Assembly (NCBI RefSeq): GCF_013449375.1
Contig: NZ_JACDRR010000032.1
Span: forward strand, 1 to 37,265
DNA from: Pectobacterium sp. CFBP8739
Lineage (GTDB): Bacteria > Pseudomonadota > Gammaproteobacteria > Enterobacterales > Enterobacteriaceae
Length of the DNA stretch: 37,265 nt
Reading direction: 5' to 3'
This document shows, one piece after another, positions 26,253 to 37,265 of this stretch. How positions within the stretch are numbered: the stretch's first letter is position 1; each line of letters opens with the position of its first letter. The translations under genes were made by a program, and so were the position numbers. Under the pieces are notes generated by a model, which made no database searches, was not told the origin of the DNA, and saw nothing but the letters and a program-made list of their open reading frames with translations.

Positions 26253-27584
26253 ATGTCTGAAATGACCCCGCGCGAGATAGTCAGCGAACTCGATAGCTAT
26301 ATCATCGGCCAGCATAAAGCAAAACGCGCCGTTTCCATCGCGCTGCGTAACCGCTGGCGCCGTATGCAGTTGGACGAAGCACTCCGTCATGAAGTGACGC
26401 CTAAAAATATTCTCATGATCGGTCCGACCGGCGTGGGTAAAACCGAAATTGCTCGCCGTCTGGCGAAACTCGCCAACGCGCCGTTCATCAAAGTGGAAGC
26501 CACCAAATTCACCGAAGTGGGCTATGTCGGTAAAGAAGTTGACTCCATCATCCGCGATCTGACGGATTCTGCGATCAAGATGGTGCGCCTTCAGTCTATC
26601 GAAAAAAACCGCTTCCGTGCGGAAGAGATGGCAGAAGACCGCATTCTGGATGTACTGATTCCACCAGCAAAAAACAACTGGGGGCAGGCGGAAAGCACAC
26701 CAGAACCTTCCGCTGCACGTCAGGCATTCCGCAAGAAACTGCGTGAAGGCCAGTTGGACGACAAAGAGATCGAGATCGATCTGGCTGCCGCCCCCGTTGG
26801 CGTCGAGATCATGGCACCGCCGGGCATGGAAGAGATGACCAATCAGCTCCAGTCCATGTTCCAGAATCTGGCAGGCCAAAAGCAGAAAGCCCGCAAGATC
26901 AAAATCAAAGACGCCTTCAAACTGCTCATAGAAGAAGAAGCCGCCAAGCTGGTGAACCCGGAAGAGCTGAAACAGCAGGCGATTGAGGCCGTTGAACAGC
27001 ACGGTATCGTCTTCATTGATGAGATCGACAAGATCTGTAAGCGTGGTGAAAGCTCCGGTCCGGATGTGTCCCGTGAAGGCGTTCAGCGCGATCTGCTGCC
27101 GCTGGTTGAAGGCTGCACCGTGTCCACCAAACATGGTATGGTCAAAACCGACCACATCCTGTTTATCGCCTCCGGTGCGTTCCAGGTTGCCAGCCCGTCC
27201 GATCTGATTCCTGAATTGCAGGGACGTCTGCCGATTCGCGTGGAATTGCAGGCGCTGACGACGGAAGATTTCGAGCGCATCCTGACCGAACCGAGCGCCT
27301 CGCTGACCGAGCAGTACAAAGCGCTGATGGCGACGGAAGGTGTGGATATTTCGTTCACGGCCGATGGCATCCGCCGTATTGCCGAAGCAGCCTGGCAGGT
27401 AAACGAAAGCACCGAGAATATCGGCGCACGCCGTCTGCATACCGTGATGGAGCGTCTGATCGAAGACGTGTCTTACGACGCCAGCGAAATGAACGGTCAA
27501 AGCGTTACCATTGACGCAGATTACGTACGTAATCATCTGGATGAATTAGTAGCAGATGAAGATCTGAGTCGATTTATCTTATAA
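26253..27584 (+). CDS. hslU: ATP-dependent protease ATPase subunit HslU (ClpY)
   Basis: AAA+ unfoldase that feeds substrates such as SulA and RpoH to HslV. The product has 443 residues, as in E. coli. Walker A is GPTGVGKTE with Lys63; Walker B is IVFIDEIDK near 250-258; the I-domain (about 110-230) contains the charged [17 protein letters not shown] region; the arginine-containing sensor segments are present. The C-terminus ends in SRFIL, the tail that inserts into HslV pockets. Followed by a strong terminator. Confidence 0.98.
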   Translation: MSEMTPREIVSELDSYIIGQHKAKRAVSIALRNRWRRMQLDEALRHEVTPKNILMIGPTGVGKTEIARRLAKLANAPFIKVEATKFTEVGYVGKEVDSIIRDLTDSAIKMVRLQSIEKNRFRAEEMAEDRILDVLIPPAKNNWGQAESTPEPSAARQAFRKKLREGQLDDKEIEIDLAAAPVGVEIMAPPGMEEMTNQLQSMFQNLAGQKQKARKIKIKDAFKLLIEEEAAKLVNPEELKQQAIEAVEQHGIVFIDEIDKICKRGESSGPDVSREGVQRDLLPLVEGCTVSTKHGMVKTDHILFIASGAFQVASPSDLIPELQGRLPIRVELQALTTEDFERILTEPSASLTEQYKALMATEGVDISFTADGIRRIAEAAWQVNESTENIGARRLHTVMERLIEDVSYDASEMNGQSVTIDADYVRNHLDELVADEDLSRFIL

Positions 27585-27614
27585 TCCGTTTTCGCGGATC
27601 GCACGATTAACGAT

Positions 27615-27647
27615 AAAGTGGGAGGCGTTGGCCTCCCACTTTTGTTT
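27615..27647 (+). terminator. hslVU terminator
   Basis: AAAGTGGGAGGC (27615-27626) pairs with GCCTCCCACTTT (27631-27642) around GTTG and runs into TTTGTTT. It lies 30 bases after the hslU stop. A textbook intrinsic terminator, and readable in both directions. Confidence 0.92.
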
Positions 27648-27729
27648 CTGACACCGCCATCACTGACTTTTCTTGTTTATAAACGGATGATTCACGCAAT
27701 TGGATCGTCAATAAAAATTGAAGCGCACC

Positions 27730-28647
27730 ATGACCTTATCAACCCATAGCAGCAAAACCAAAGCCTGGCTGGATAGTCTGCGTCCAAAAACGTTGCCACT
27801 CGCTTTCGCATCTATCGTCACTGGCTCGGCGATTGCAAGCTGGCATAGCAGCTTTAAACCAGGCGTAGCATTACTGGCGTTGTTGACCGCCGGACTGCTG
27901 CAAATCCTTTCCAATCTGGCGAACGACTATGGGGATGCGGTAAAAGGCAGCGATACCGCGGATCGTATCGGGCCGCTGCGCGGTATCCAGACCGGTGCCA
28001 TTACACTGGTGCAACTGCGTAATGCGCTGATCGTGACGGTGGTGCTCACCATTATTTCCGGCGTGAGCCTGGTGATTCTGGCGTGTGAAAAGCCGGCGGA
28101 TATCTTTGGTTTCCTGATTTTAGGACTGCTGGCGATTTTCGCCGCCATCACCTACACCGTCGGTAACAAGCCCTACGGTTACATTGGGCTCGGCGATATC
28201 TCGGTGCTGATTTTTTTCGGCTGGCTCAGCGTCGCCGGGTCGTATTATCTGCAAACTGGCCACTTCGACAGTATCGTGATGCTACCTGCCACGGCCTGCG
28301 GTCTGTTGGCGACAGCGGTCTTGAACATCAATAACCTGCGTGATATCGACAACGATCGCATCAGTGGCAAGAACACGCTGGCGGTGCGCCTCGGCGCGGA
28401 AAAAGCGCGTTTCTACCACACGATGCTGCTGTTACTGGCGCCGGTTTGTCTCGGTCTGTTTGCCACGTTTTATCTGCACAGCCTAGCGGGTTGGCTCTTT
28501 ATTCTGACGCTCCCGTTGCTGATTAAGCAGGCGTGCTATGTGCTGCGTGAAACCAGCGCATTCAGCATGCGTCCGATGCTGGAAAAAACGGTGAAAGGCG
28601 CGCTGCTGACCAACATTCTGTTCGCCGTGGGTGTGATACTGAGTTAG
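27730..28647 (+). CDS. menA: 1,4-Dihydroxy-2-naphthoate octaprenyltransferase MenA
   Basis: Inner-membrane UbiA-family enzyme that prenylates and decarboxylates DHNA to demethylmenaquinone. The product has 305 residues (308 in E. coli), with eight or nine membrane segments. The first aspartate-rich motif is NLANDYGDAVKGSDTADR, followed by IGPLRG; the second is NINNLRDIDNDRISGKNTL. The ATG at 27730 was chosen because it places KAWLDSLRPKTLPLAF at the E. coli distance from the start; a TTG four codons earlier is possible. The ribosome-binding site is weak for both. Confidence 0.95.
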   Translation: MTLSTHSSKTKAWLDSLRPKTLPLAFASIVTGSAIASWHSSFKPGVALLALLTAGLLQILSNLANDYGDAVKGSDTADRIGPLRGIQTGAITLVQLRNALIVTVVLTIISGVSLVILACEKPADIFGFLILGLLAIFAAITYTVGNKPYGYIGLGDISVLIFFGWLSVAGSYYLQTGHFDSIVMLPATACGLLATAVLNINNLRDIDNDRISGKNTLAVRLGAEKARFYHTMLLLLAPVCLGLFATFYLHSLAGWLFILTLPLLIKQACYVLRETSAFSMRPMLEKTVKGALLTNILFAVGVILS

Positions 28648-28718
28648 TGCGGGTCAAGTGAGGCGGGCGAAAAGTGGTGCGTATTTACTGATGCGCATCA
28701 AGTTAACATTTGATGATT

Positions 28719-28748
28719 TTGCCAACAGCCGCCAGAAAGGGATATACT
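28719..28748 (+). promoter_or_regulatory. Putative rraA promoter
   Basis: TTGCCA (28719-28724), 18 bases, then TATACT (28743-28748). Each hexamer matches sigma-70 at 5/6. A GCCGCC/GGCGGC inverted repeat brackets the -10. E. coli rraA is sigma-S-controlled in stationary phase; the sequence cannot tell sigma-70 from sigma-S. Confidence 0.6.
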
Positions 28749-28753
28749 CATGA

Positions 28754-29266
<513 letters not shown>

Positions 29267-29303
29267 TAGCGTTGAATTGTCAGGGATTGATGGCGTCGAG
29301 CGA

Positions 29304-29476
29304 TGATAATGGGTAGATCGTAAAGATGTGGTAAATACATCCTTGTACCCTCGAGCCGCGCAATATGAATCTCATCCTGAGATTCACCCTTACAGGGCCG
29401 TCGCAAGCGACGTTCAAAAGCGTCACTGACGCTTTTGTCCATGGCGCGGACGCTTTACTCTTGTATCCCATTATCA
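29304..29476 (-). repeat. Inverted-repeat-flanked element with multi-hairpin repeat copy B
   Basis: TGATAATGGG (29304-29313) is repeated inverted as CCCATTATCA (29467-29476); a looser match extends to a shared GTAAAG. Inside are perfect stems: TGAATCTCA/TGAGATTCA (29366-29386), CCCT/AGGG (29387-29397), CGTCGC/GCGACG (29399-29412) and CAAAAGCGTC/GACGCTTTTG (29415-29437). The order and spacing of the stems, read on the minus strand, match copy A. It fills the gap between the convergent genes rraA and zapB. No open frame with a start signal was found. Confidence 0.6.
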
Positions 29477-29523
29477 CCGTTCTACTTCAGTGAAACAGGC
29501 TTCTTAGGCTGTCAAAAGCCCTA

Positions 29524-29763
29524 TTAGACTTCTTCCATTTTGCCTAACAGCGCGCGTAAGCGCTCTTGCCATACCACTTGCTCTTCTTTCAACTGTTCGT
29601 TCTCGCGCACCAGCGCATCACGTGAACTAGCTGCCGCCTGAACATCCTGCGACAGCGCGTTGTTCTGCTCTTTCAGCTCTTCAATTTCCATTTGCAACAG
29701 CGTGATGGTATCAATCGCCTGCTGAACTTTCGCTTCCAGCTTTTCAAACACTTCAAATGACAT
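29524..29763 (-). CDS. zapB: Cell-division protein ZapB
   Basis: Small cytoplasmic coiled-coil protein that links ZapA-FtsZ to the Ter macrodomain via MatP. The product has 79 residues (81 in E. coli) and is almost entirely coiled coil; [20 protein letters not shown] and [15 protein letters not shown] are nearly identical to E. coli. The ATG at 29763 follows AAGGGGTTTGA. Divergent from glpF. Confidence 0.97.
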   Translation of the reverse strand: MSFEVFEKLEAKVQQAIDTITLLQMEIEELKEQNNALSQDVQAAASSRDALVRENEQLKEEQVVWQERLRALLGKMEEV

Positions 29764-29907
29764 TCTTCAAACCCCTTTTAATCGCAACAAGGCAAAGATC
29801 GGTTAACGCTGGCCTTCGGACTCTGTAACCAACACCCAACGGTGTCGCCATCCGCCCGTAAACATAATCCTGACCGCAGGACGGCTGGCAAGACAGACCA
29901 TAGCGAA

Positions 29908-29936
29908 ATTGTATGTAGCCAACCGCCACCTGTCTA
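29908..29936 (-). promoter_or_regulatory. Putative zapB promoter
   Basis: On the minus strand TAGACA (plus 29931-29936), 17 bases, then TACAAT (plus 29908-29913). Each hexamer matches at 5/6 with optimal spacing. It gives a leader of about 137 bases. Confidence 0.65.
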
Positions 29937-29987
29937 GCGCACATCCCCCACTACACGAGTGTGGCAGCTTTTCTAACGTAACACTAT

Positions 29988-30092
29988 CAGTACAAACCGA
30001 AAAACGGGCAGTACAAACCGAAAAACGGGCAACGCGAGTTGAAAAACAAGCTGCATAAACGGAAAAAGCGAGTGGCATAGACTGAAAACGAC
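29988..30092. repeat. Five 21-bp tandem repeats with phased A-tracts
   Basis: Units of 21 bases start at 29988, 30009, 30030, 30051 and 30072. The first two are identical (CAGTACAAACCGAAAAACGGG); the rest drift but keep an A4-A5 tract at the same place. A 21-base period is two helical turns, so the A-tracts lie on one face of the DNA, as in intrinsically curved DNA. The array lies between zapB and glpF, 52 bases beyond the zapB -35. Short frames across it have no start signals. Confidence 0.8.
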
Positions 30093-30228
30093 TCCTGTTC
30101 GCTTCCTCATTACTCCTATGGTGTTAATAAATTTAACCTGAGCGTTACTCTCAGCGGTGGACAAAAAACCACCATGAGCCATTTTATAAGCGAATTCGCT
30201 CATTTTTTTGACGAACAACACACATTTT

Positions 30229-30262
30229 AATTTCGATATTTCTCGATTTCGAGCATTAACGA
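30229..30262. promoter_or_regulatory. Candidate GlpR operator upstream of glpF
   Basis: The stretch includes TTTCTCGATTTCGAGCATTA with palindromic CTCGA/TCGAG arms, resembling GlpR half-sites (TTCG...CGAGCAT) known from glp operons. It lies about 95-125 bases before the glpF start. A weak CRP half-site TTCACAT follows nearby. The match is by eye and promoter hexamers could not be fixed. Confidence 0.4.
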
Positions 30263-30354
30263 TAAATTCACATCATAAATACATTTAAAACAGAGGATGC
30301 CCCCAACGGTATCCTTAGACCTAAAACTCTGTACGTTACCTAGCAGGAAAAAAT

Positions 30355-32759
<2,405 letters not shown>

Positions 32760-32780
32760 TCCAGCCACAAATATCAACAT

Positions 32781-32807
32781 CGGGCGCGTTTGTCGCGCCC
32801 GTTTTTT
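32781..32807 (+). terminator. glpFK terminator
   Basis: CGGGCGCG (32781-32788) pairs with CGCGCCCG (32794-32801), followed by TTTTTT. It separates glpFK from glpX. Confidence 0.9.
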
Positions 32808-32901
32808 CCCTCCCGCTCAACCGCCACGCTCCCCCGTTGTGATAAAATCGCAGCCACATCCTAATGTTGCTCGTTTAAGAACCGAGATACCGGGGCGACC
32901 A

Positions 32902-32936
32902 CGGTGCGAGGCATCCCTGCGGGAACCTCATCACCG
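32902..32936. other. Nested hairpin in the glpK-glpX interval
   Basis: CGGTG-c-GAGG-ca-TCCC-tgc-GGGA-a-CCTC-at-CACCG folds into a 13-bp stem with two small internal loops. It lies in the 252-base gap before glpX, about 75 bases upstream of the glpX start. It may be an intergenic repeat copy or a leader RNA element; no function is recognised. Confidence 0.5.
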
Positions 32937-33011
32937 CGTTTCCCCTAAAATTCAGGCTTAAGTGACTAACATAAGGCCACTCCTTTCCCGAACGACAACA
33001 GACAGGTATTT

Positions 33012-34022
33012 ATGAAACGTGAATTAGCCATCGAGTTCTCGCGCGTCACCGAAGCAGCCGCGCTGGCAGGCTATAAGTGGTTAGGTCGTGGCGACAAGAA
33101 TGCCGCCGACAATGCCGCCGTACAAGCGATGCGCATCATGCTGAATCAGGTCAATATCAACGGTCAGATCGTCATTGGCGAAGGGGAAATTGACGAAGCA
33201 CCTATGCTGTTCATCGGTGAGCAGGTCGGCACTGGCAAGGGCGATGCCGTAGACATCGCCGTCGATCCGATTGAAGGCACGCGGATGACGGCAATGGGTC
33301 AGGCGAATGCGCTGGCCGTGCTGGCCGTTGGCGAAAAAGGCGCATTTCTGCACGCGCCAGACATGTATATGGAAAAACTGATCGTCGGGCCTGAAGCGAA
33401 AGGCGCGATTGACCTCAACCTACCGCTGGCAGACAACCTGGGTAATATCGCACTGAAGCTGGGCAAACCGCTCAGCCAGTTAACCGTGACGACACTGGCT
33501 AAACCGCGCCACGATGCCTGCATCGCGGAAATGCAACAGTTGGGCGTGAAAGTGTTCGCCATTCCAGACGGCGACGTGGCCGCATCCATTCTCACCTGCA
33601 TGCCGGAGAGCGAAGTTGACGTGCTGTACGGCATCGGCGGCGCGCCAGAAGGCGTGATTTCAGCAGCAGTTATCCGCGCGCTTGATGGCGACATGCAAGG
33701 ACGTTTGCTGGCACGTCATCAGGTTAAAGGCGATAGCGCTGAAAACCGCCGTATCGGTGAAGATGAGCTGGCACGCTGCCGTCAAATGGGCATCGAAGCC
33801 GGCGATGTTCTCAAGCTTGATGATATGGCGCGTAACGATAACGTGATTTTCTCCGCGACCGGCATCACCAAAGGTGACTTACTGGACGGGATCGCGCGTA
33901 AAGGCAACATGGCCACCACAGAAACGCTGCTGATCCGTGGCAAATCCCGCACGATCCGCCGGATTAAATCGACGCACTATCTGGATCGCAAGGATCGCAC
34001 TCTGCACGAGTTCCTGCTGTAG
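33012..34022 (+). CDS. glpX: Fructose-1,6-bisphosphatase class II GlpX
   Basis: Mn-dependent gluconeogenic phosphatase of the lithium-sensitive phosphatase fold. The product has 336 residues, as in E. coli. Metal and substrate motifs: GEGEIDEAPMLFIGE (about 56-70), VDPIEGTRM (about 85-93), and YGIGGAPEGVISA. In E. coli it is the third gene of glpFKX; here a strong terminator and 252 bases separate it from glpK, so it probably has its own promoter, although none was identified with confidence. Confidence 0.97.
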   Translation: MKRELAIEFSRVTEAAALAGYKWLGRGDKNAADNAAVQAMRIMLNQVNINGQIVIGEGEIDEAPMLFIGEQVGTGKGDAVDIAVDPIEGTRMTAMGQANALAVLAVGEKGAFLHAPDMYMEKLIVGPEAKGAIDLNLPLADNLGNIALKLGKPLSQLTVTTLAKPRHDACIAEMQQLGVKVFAIPDGDVAASILTCMPESEVDVLYGIGGAPEGVISAAVIRALDGDMQGRLLARHQVKGDSAENRRIGEDELARCRQMGIEAGDVLKLDDMARNDNVIFSATGITKGDLLDGIARKGNMATTETLLIRGKSRTIRRIKSTHYLDRKDRTLHEFLL

Positions 34023-34101
34023 CTGACCACCGATCGGCAGACTGATTGTTTCACAGTTGTTAATAAATGGCGTATCGTAGATGCACGAATATTGGCGTCG
34101 A

Positions 34102-34179
<78 letters not shown>

Positions 34180-34197
34180 CAACAGGAGCAGAAAAAT

Positions 34198-34944
34198 ATG
34201 GCTGAATGGGTGACAGGCAAAGTGGTTCAGGTGGAAAACTGGACAGAAAGTCTGTTTAGCATTCGAGTTCATGCGCCCACCGATGCATTCACTGCTGGGC
34301 AATATGGCAAACTGGCACTGGAGATTGAGGGTGAGAAAGTGCAGCGCGCGTATTCCTACGTGAATGCGCCCAGCGATCCCACGCTTGAGTTCTATCTGGT
34401 GACGGTGCCCGAAGGCAAGCTCAGTCCTCACCTGCATGCGCTACAGCCGGGCTCAGATGTCCTGATCGTCAAAGAAGCTGCCGGCTTTTTCGTGCTGGAA
34501 GAGGTTCCTGATTGTGAAACGCTGTGGATGCTGGCAACTGGGACAGGCATTGGACCGTATCTTTCCATTCTTCAGGAAGGTAAGGATCTGGAGCGCTTTA
34601 AGAACATCGTGCTGGTTCACGCCGCTCGATTCTCACACGATTTGAGCTATCTGCCGCTAATGCAGCAATTACAGCAGCGCTACCACGGCAAGCTGCGTAT
34701 TCAAACGGTAGTCAGCCGGGAAGAGGAAGCGGGGTCGCTGACAGGCCGCATTCCTCAGCTTATCAGCAACGGTTCGCTGGAAGCTGCCGTGGGCTTGCCG
34801 ATGGATGCGGCAACCAGCCACGTCATGCTGTGCGGCAACCCACAGATGGTACGCGACACCCAGCTGTTGCTGAAAGAAGAACGGCAAATGACCAAGCACC
34901 TGCGCCGCAGACCCGGTCATATGACTGCCGAAAACTATTGGTAA
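34198..34944 (+). CDS. fpr: Ferredoxin/flavodoxin-NADP+ reductase Fpr
   Basis: Cytoplasmic FAD enzyme that passes electrons from NADPH to flavodoxin and ferredoxin, induced under superoxide stress in E. coli. The product has 248 residues, as in E. coli. FAD-binding RAYSYVNAPSD (about 49-59) and the pyrophosphate/NADP region ATGTGIGPYLSIL; the nicotinamide-side CGNPQMVRDT; C-terminal aromatic Trp248, which stacks on the flavin. A repeat element ends right before its ribosome-binding site, so its promoter either lies upstream of or within the element. Confidence 0.97.
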   Translation: MAEWVTGKVVQVENWTESLFSIRVHAPTDAFTAGQYGKLALEIEGEKVQRAYSYVNAPSDPTLEFYLVTVPEGKLSPHLHALQPGSDVLIVKEAAGFFVLEEVPDCETLWMLATGTGIGPYLSILQEGKDLERFKNIVLVHAARFSHDLSYLPLMQQLQQRYHGKLRIQTVVSREEEAGSLTGRIPQLISNGSLEAAVGLPMDAATSHVMLCGNPQMVRDTQLLLKEERQMTKHLRRRPGHMTAENYW

Positions 34945-34961
34945 ACAACCGGTTATTTTAA

Positions 34962-35384
34962 TTAGCGGCGGAAGCGAAACGGCTCCGCCGCTGCGCCAAA
35001 GCGGTTTTCCCCTTTTGTGCCGAGAAAAACGCCGCAGTCGAGCAGCGTCATCACGACAATCAGGATCGGCAAGAAACGGCCAAGTCCCCACTGCCAGATG
35101 GATGAGAACATCGTCCAGTTCCCCGAAGCCAACATCCACGCCACCACTAGCAGCAGCGCCCACCAGCCGCTCTTATTGCGGTCGTGCAGCCGTTTCACCA
35201 TAATCGCCGCCGTCGGCCACAGCAATACCACCAAACCAAACGCCGTCGATTGCGTATCCAGCCAGCTTTGGCCGGATAGCGTAAACAGCACCGCCATCAG
35301 CGCGACCCAAATGGCCATCCAAAGCCAGAAATCACGACGGCCAATGCGGCCTTTAAACGAGAAGCACCATTGCTGTAATGTCAT
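34962..35384 (-). CDS. yiiR: DUF805 membrane protein YiiR
   Basis: A 140-residue inner-membrane protein of the DUF805 family. The family N-terminus WCFSFKGRIGRRDFWLWM and the KRLHDRNKSGWW motif are clear, and four hydrophobic segments follow. Position and size match E. coli YiiR (146 aa), between fpr and yiiQ and convergent with fpr. The function of the family is unknown. Confidence 0.88.
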   Translation of the reverse strand: MTLQQWCFSFKGRIGRRDFWLWMAIWVALMAVLFTLSGQSWLDTQSTAFGLVVLLWPTAAIMVKRLHDRNKSGWWALLLVVAWMLASGNWTMFSSIWQWGLGRFLPILIVVMTLLDCGVFLGTKGENRFGAAAEPFRFRR

Positions 35385-35515
35385 TAACGATAACGTCCTG
35401 AATTATCGGCCTGTCTGACCGAATTAATCTGTATTTTACGCTGGCTGATTTTACCTCAACCGAGACAGTTGCCCGCAATCTTTACGCGATTTTTGTCAGC
35501 CACGTGCGATTTCTC

Positions 35516-35587
35516 ACAACGACGTAGTTATTTTGACAACGACGTAGTTATTTTGACAACGACGTACTTGTTTTGACAACGACGTAC
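35516..35587. repeat. 20-bp tandem repeats upstream of yiiQ
   Basis: ACAACGACGTAGTTATTTTG is repeated at 35516 and 35536, then ACAACGACGTACTTGTTTTG at 35556, and a partial ACAACGACGTAC at 35576. Each junction creates a perfect -35 hexamer TTGACA (35533, 35553, 35573). There are no spacers, so this is not a CRISPR array. Confidence 0.9.
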
Positions 35588-35602
35588 AAATGCCGCTTTA
35601 AT
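35573..35602 (+). promoter_or_regulatory. Putative yiiQ promoter using the last repeat
   Basis: TTGACA (35573-35578), 18 bases, then TTTAAT (35597-35602, 5/6). The -35 is contributed by the last tandem repeat unit. A start near 35609 would leave a 54-base leader. Confidence 0.55.
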
Positions 35603-35662
35603 CAAACGTATTCCGCCGTTATTGACCTAGACATTTTATAAATGTGGCTAACCTGAATCCCT

Positions 35663-36262
35663 ATGACACGAAAACGCATCGCTTCACTGTTGGTTTTATC
35701 ATCGCTGGTGCTGTACCAGACCCACGCGGGAGCCGATCCGACGTTCCCGCCCAAGCCCTCAGCCAATGCGCCGTACCTGCTGGCCGGTGCTCCAACCTTC
35801 GATCAAACCATCACGCAGTTCCGTTCCCGCTACAACCTGAGTAACCCAACGCTGCCAATCGGTGAATTTCGGGTTGTCGACACCGGTAATATCACCAGTA
35901 TGCTGACTCGTGCCGCCAGCCGTATCAACGACCACCTCTATGCTTCAACCGCGCTGGAAAAAGGCACCGGGAAAATCAAAACGCTGCAAATCACCTGGCT
36001 ACCGCAGCCACATAGCGATCAAGAGACCGCTGCGCGTCGTAAGCAGGCTATCGACTATATGGCCGCGCTGGCACGCACGTTCGCCCCATCGCTGACGGAA
36101 GAACAGAGCGTGAAAAAAGTCACCGAACTGCTGGAAAAGGGCAAAGGAAAGCGCTTTTATCCGCAAACGGAAGGCGCCTTGCGTTATGTTGTTGCAGATG
36201 ATGGCGAAAAAGGGCTAACTTTTGCTGTTGAACCGATTAAGCTAACGCTATCTGAACCGTGA
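35663..36262 (+). CDS. yiiQ: Periplasmic DUF1454 protein YiiQ
   Basis: A 199-residue protein, as in E. coli YiiQ. A signal peptide covers about residues 1-23 (KRIASLLVLSSLVLYQTHAG), with cleavage near AGA/DP. The mature part carries APYLLAGAPTFDQTITQFR, ASTALEKGTGKIK and TEGALRYVVADDGEKGLTFA, nearly identical in E. coli. Its function is unknown. The ATG at 35663 lacks a strong Shine-Dalgarno; a GTG at 35644 is in a different frame and gives only a shadow. Confidence 0.93.
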   Translation: MTRKRIASLLVLSSLVLYQTHAGADPTFPPKPSANAPYLLAGAPTFDQTITQFRSRYNLSNPTLPIGEFRVVDTGNITSMLTRAASRINDHLYASTALEKGTGKIKTLQITWLPQPHSDQETAARRKQAIDYMAALARTFAPSLTEEQSVKKVTELLEKGKGKRFYPQTEGALRYVVADDGEKGLTFAVEPIKLTLSEP

Positions 36263-36402
36263 TCAACACGGTAATTCATGACGAAAAACAGAGCCACGGT
36301 CACATTTCGTCTCTATACTGTGGGCAGGTCATATTGCCTGACGGCAGTAAAATTTATGCGTAGATTCACTAACGCATTGATTTATTAAACTTTACTTATT
36401 AA

Positions 36403-37209
<807 letters not shown>

Positions 37210-37224
37210 GCATTGACAGAAAAC

Positions 37225-37244
37225 GGACGGACATCTGTTCGTCC
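37225..37244. terminator. Hairpin after tpiA
   Basis: GGACGGAC (37225-37232) pairs with GTTCGTCC (37237-37244), one G-U pair, 15 bases after the tpiA stop. No T-run follows within the window, so it may be a terminator stem with a poor tail or a 3'-end structure. Confidence 0.45.
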
Positions 37245-37265
37245 AGTAAAAATCCACCTCTTCAA

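Noticed and set aside
26247-27536. Long 429-codon open frame on the minus strand
   Set aside because: It lies fully antisense to hslU, an unmistakable gene, and its product looks like a codon-bias shadow (rich in His, Phe, Gln).
29973-30221. Small protein with a repeating Phe/Val/Leu motif on the minus strand
   Set aside because: The repetition comes from the 21-bp DNA array and no start signal or homologue is recognised.
32950-32980. ERIC-like fragment (TTAAGTGACTAACATAAGG)
   Set aside because: Only a loose resemblance to the ERIC core; no full inverted repeat of the expected length.
35516-35587. Possible CRISPR array
   Set aside because: The repeats are directly abutting with no unique spacers; the same holds for the 21-bp array at 29988-30092.

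Overview
The window is a chromosomal segment from a member of the Enterobacterales. Nearly every core protein aligns by eye with its Escherichia coli counterpart at nearly the same length (MurI 285 aa, TrmA 367, HslU 443, MetJ 105, RraA 161, Fpr 248). The gene order follows the E. coli murI-to-tpiA block with deletions, an insertion and several species-type intergenic repeats. My best guess is Pectobacterium or a close soft-rot relative; the genus is an inference from overall similarity and repeat style, not proven here.

Layout, left to right. 1-62: upstream half of an rRNA-operon P1 promoter reading out of the window on the minus strand, as next to murI in E. coli. 63-3045: murI and btuB (minus) behind a cobalamin riboswitch, with a MetJ-box-like palindrome on the btuB promoter. 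3077-7917: trmA, yijD, fabR, sthA and oxyR, with sthA and oxyR overlapping tail to tail. 7862-9810: metF flanked by hairpin-rich repeats. 9825-15750: a six-gene minus-strand operon absent from this place in E. coli, encoding an ABC importer (ATPase, binding protein, two permeases), a LacI-type regulator and a GpdQ/CpdA-type phosphodiesterase. It splits metF from metBL. 15886-19989: metL, metB and the divergent repressor gene metJ, around a four-box MetJ operator. 20020-20567: terminators and a truncated hicB antitoxin remnant. 20615-27647: rpmE, priA, cytR, ftsN, and hslVU behind a sigma-32-type promoter. 27730-29763: menA, rraA and zapB. 29764-34022: glpF-glpK and a separately placed glpX. 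34102-37209: a small inverted-repeat element, fpr, yiiR, yiiQ and tpiA.

How the genes work together. Methionine synthesis (metF, metB, metL, metJ) and vitamin B12 uptake (btuB, which supplies the cofactor of MetH) all carry MetJ-like boxes. That suggests a methionine-B12 regulon spread along one window. glpF/glpK/glpX/tpiA make a glycerol-to-triose/gluconeogenesis neighbourhood; hslVU, ftsN, zapB, rraA and priA are housekeeping genes of proteolysis, division, RNA turnover and replication restart.

The most novel parts are the ABC-phosphodiesterase island with palindromic candidate operators, a modular family of intergenic hairpin elements whose stems covary between copies, and three separate tandem-repeat arrays. 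One of those arrays supplies a perfect -35 hexamer in front of yiiQ.
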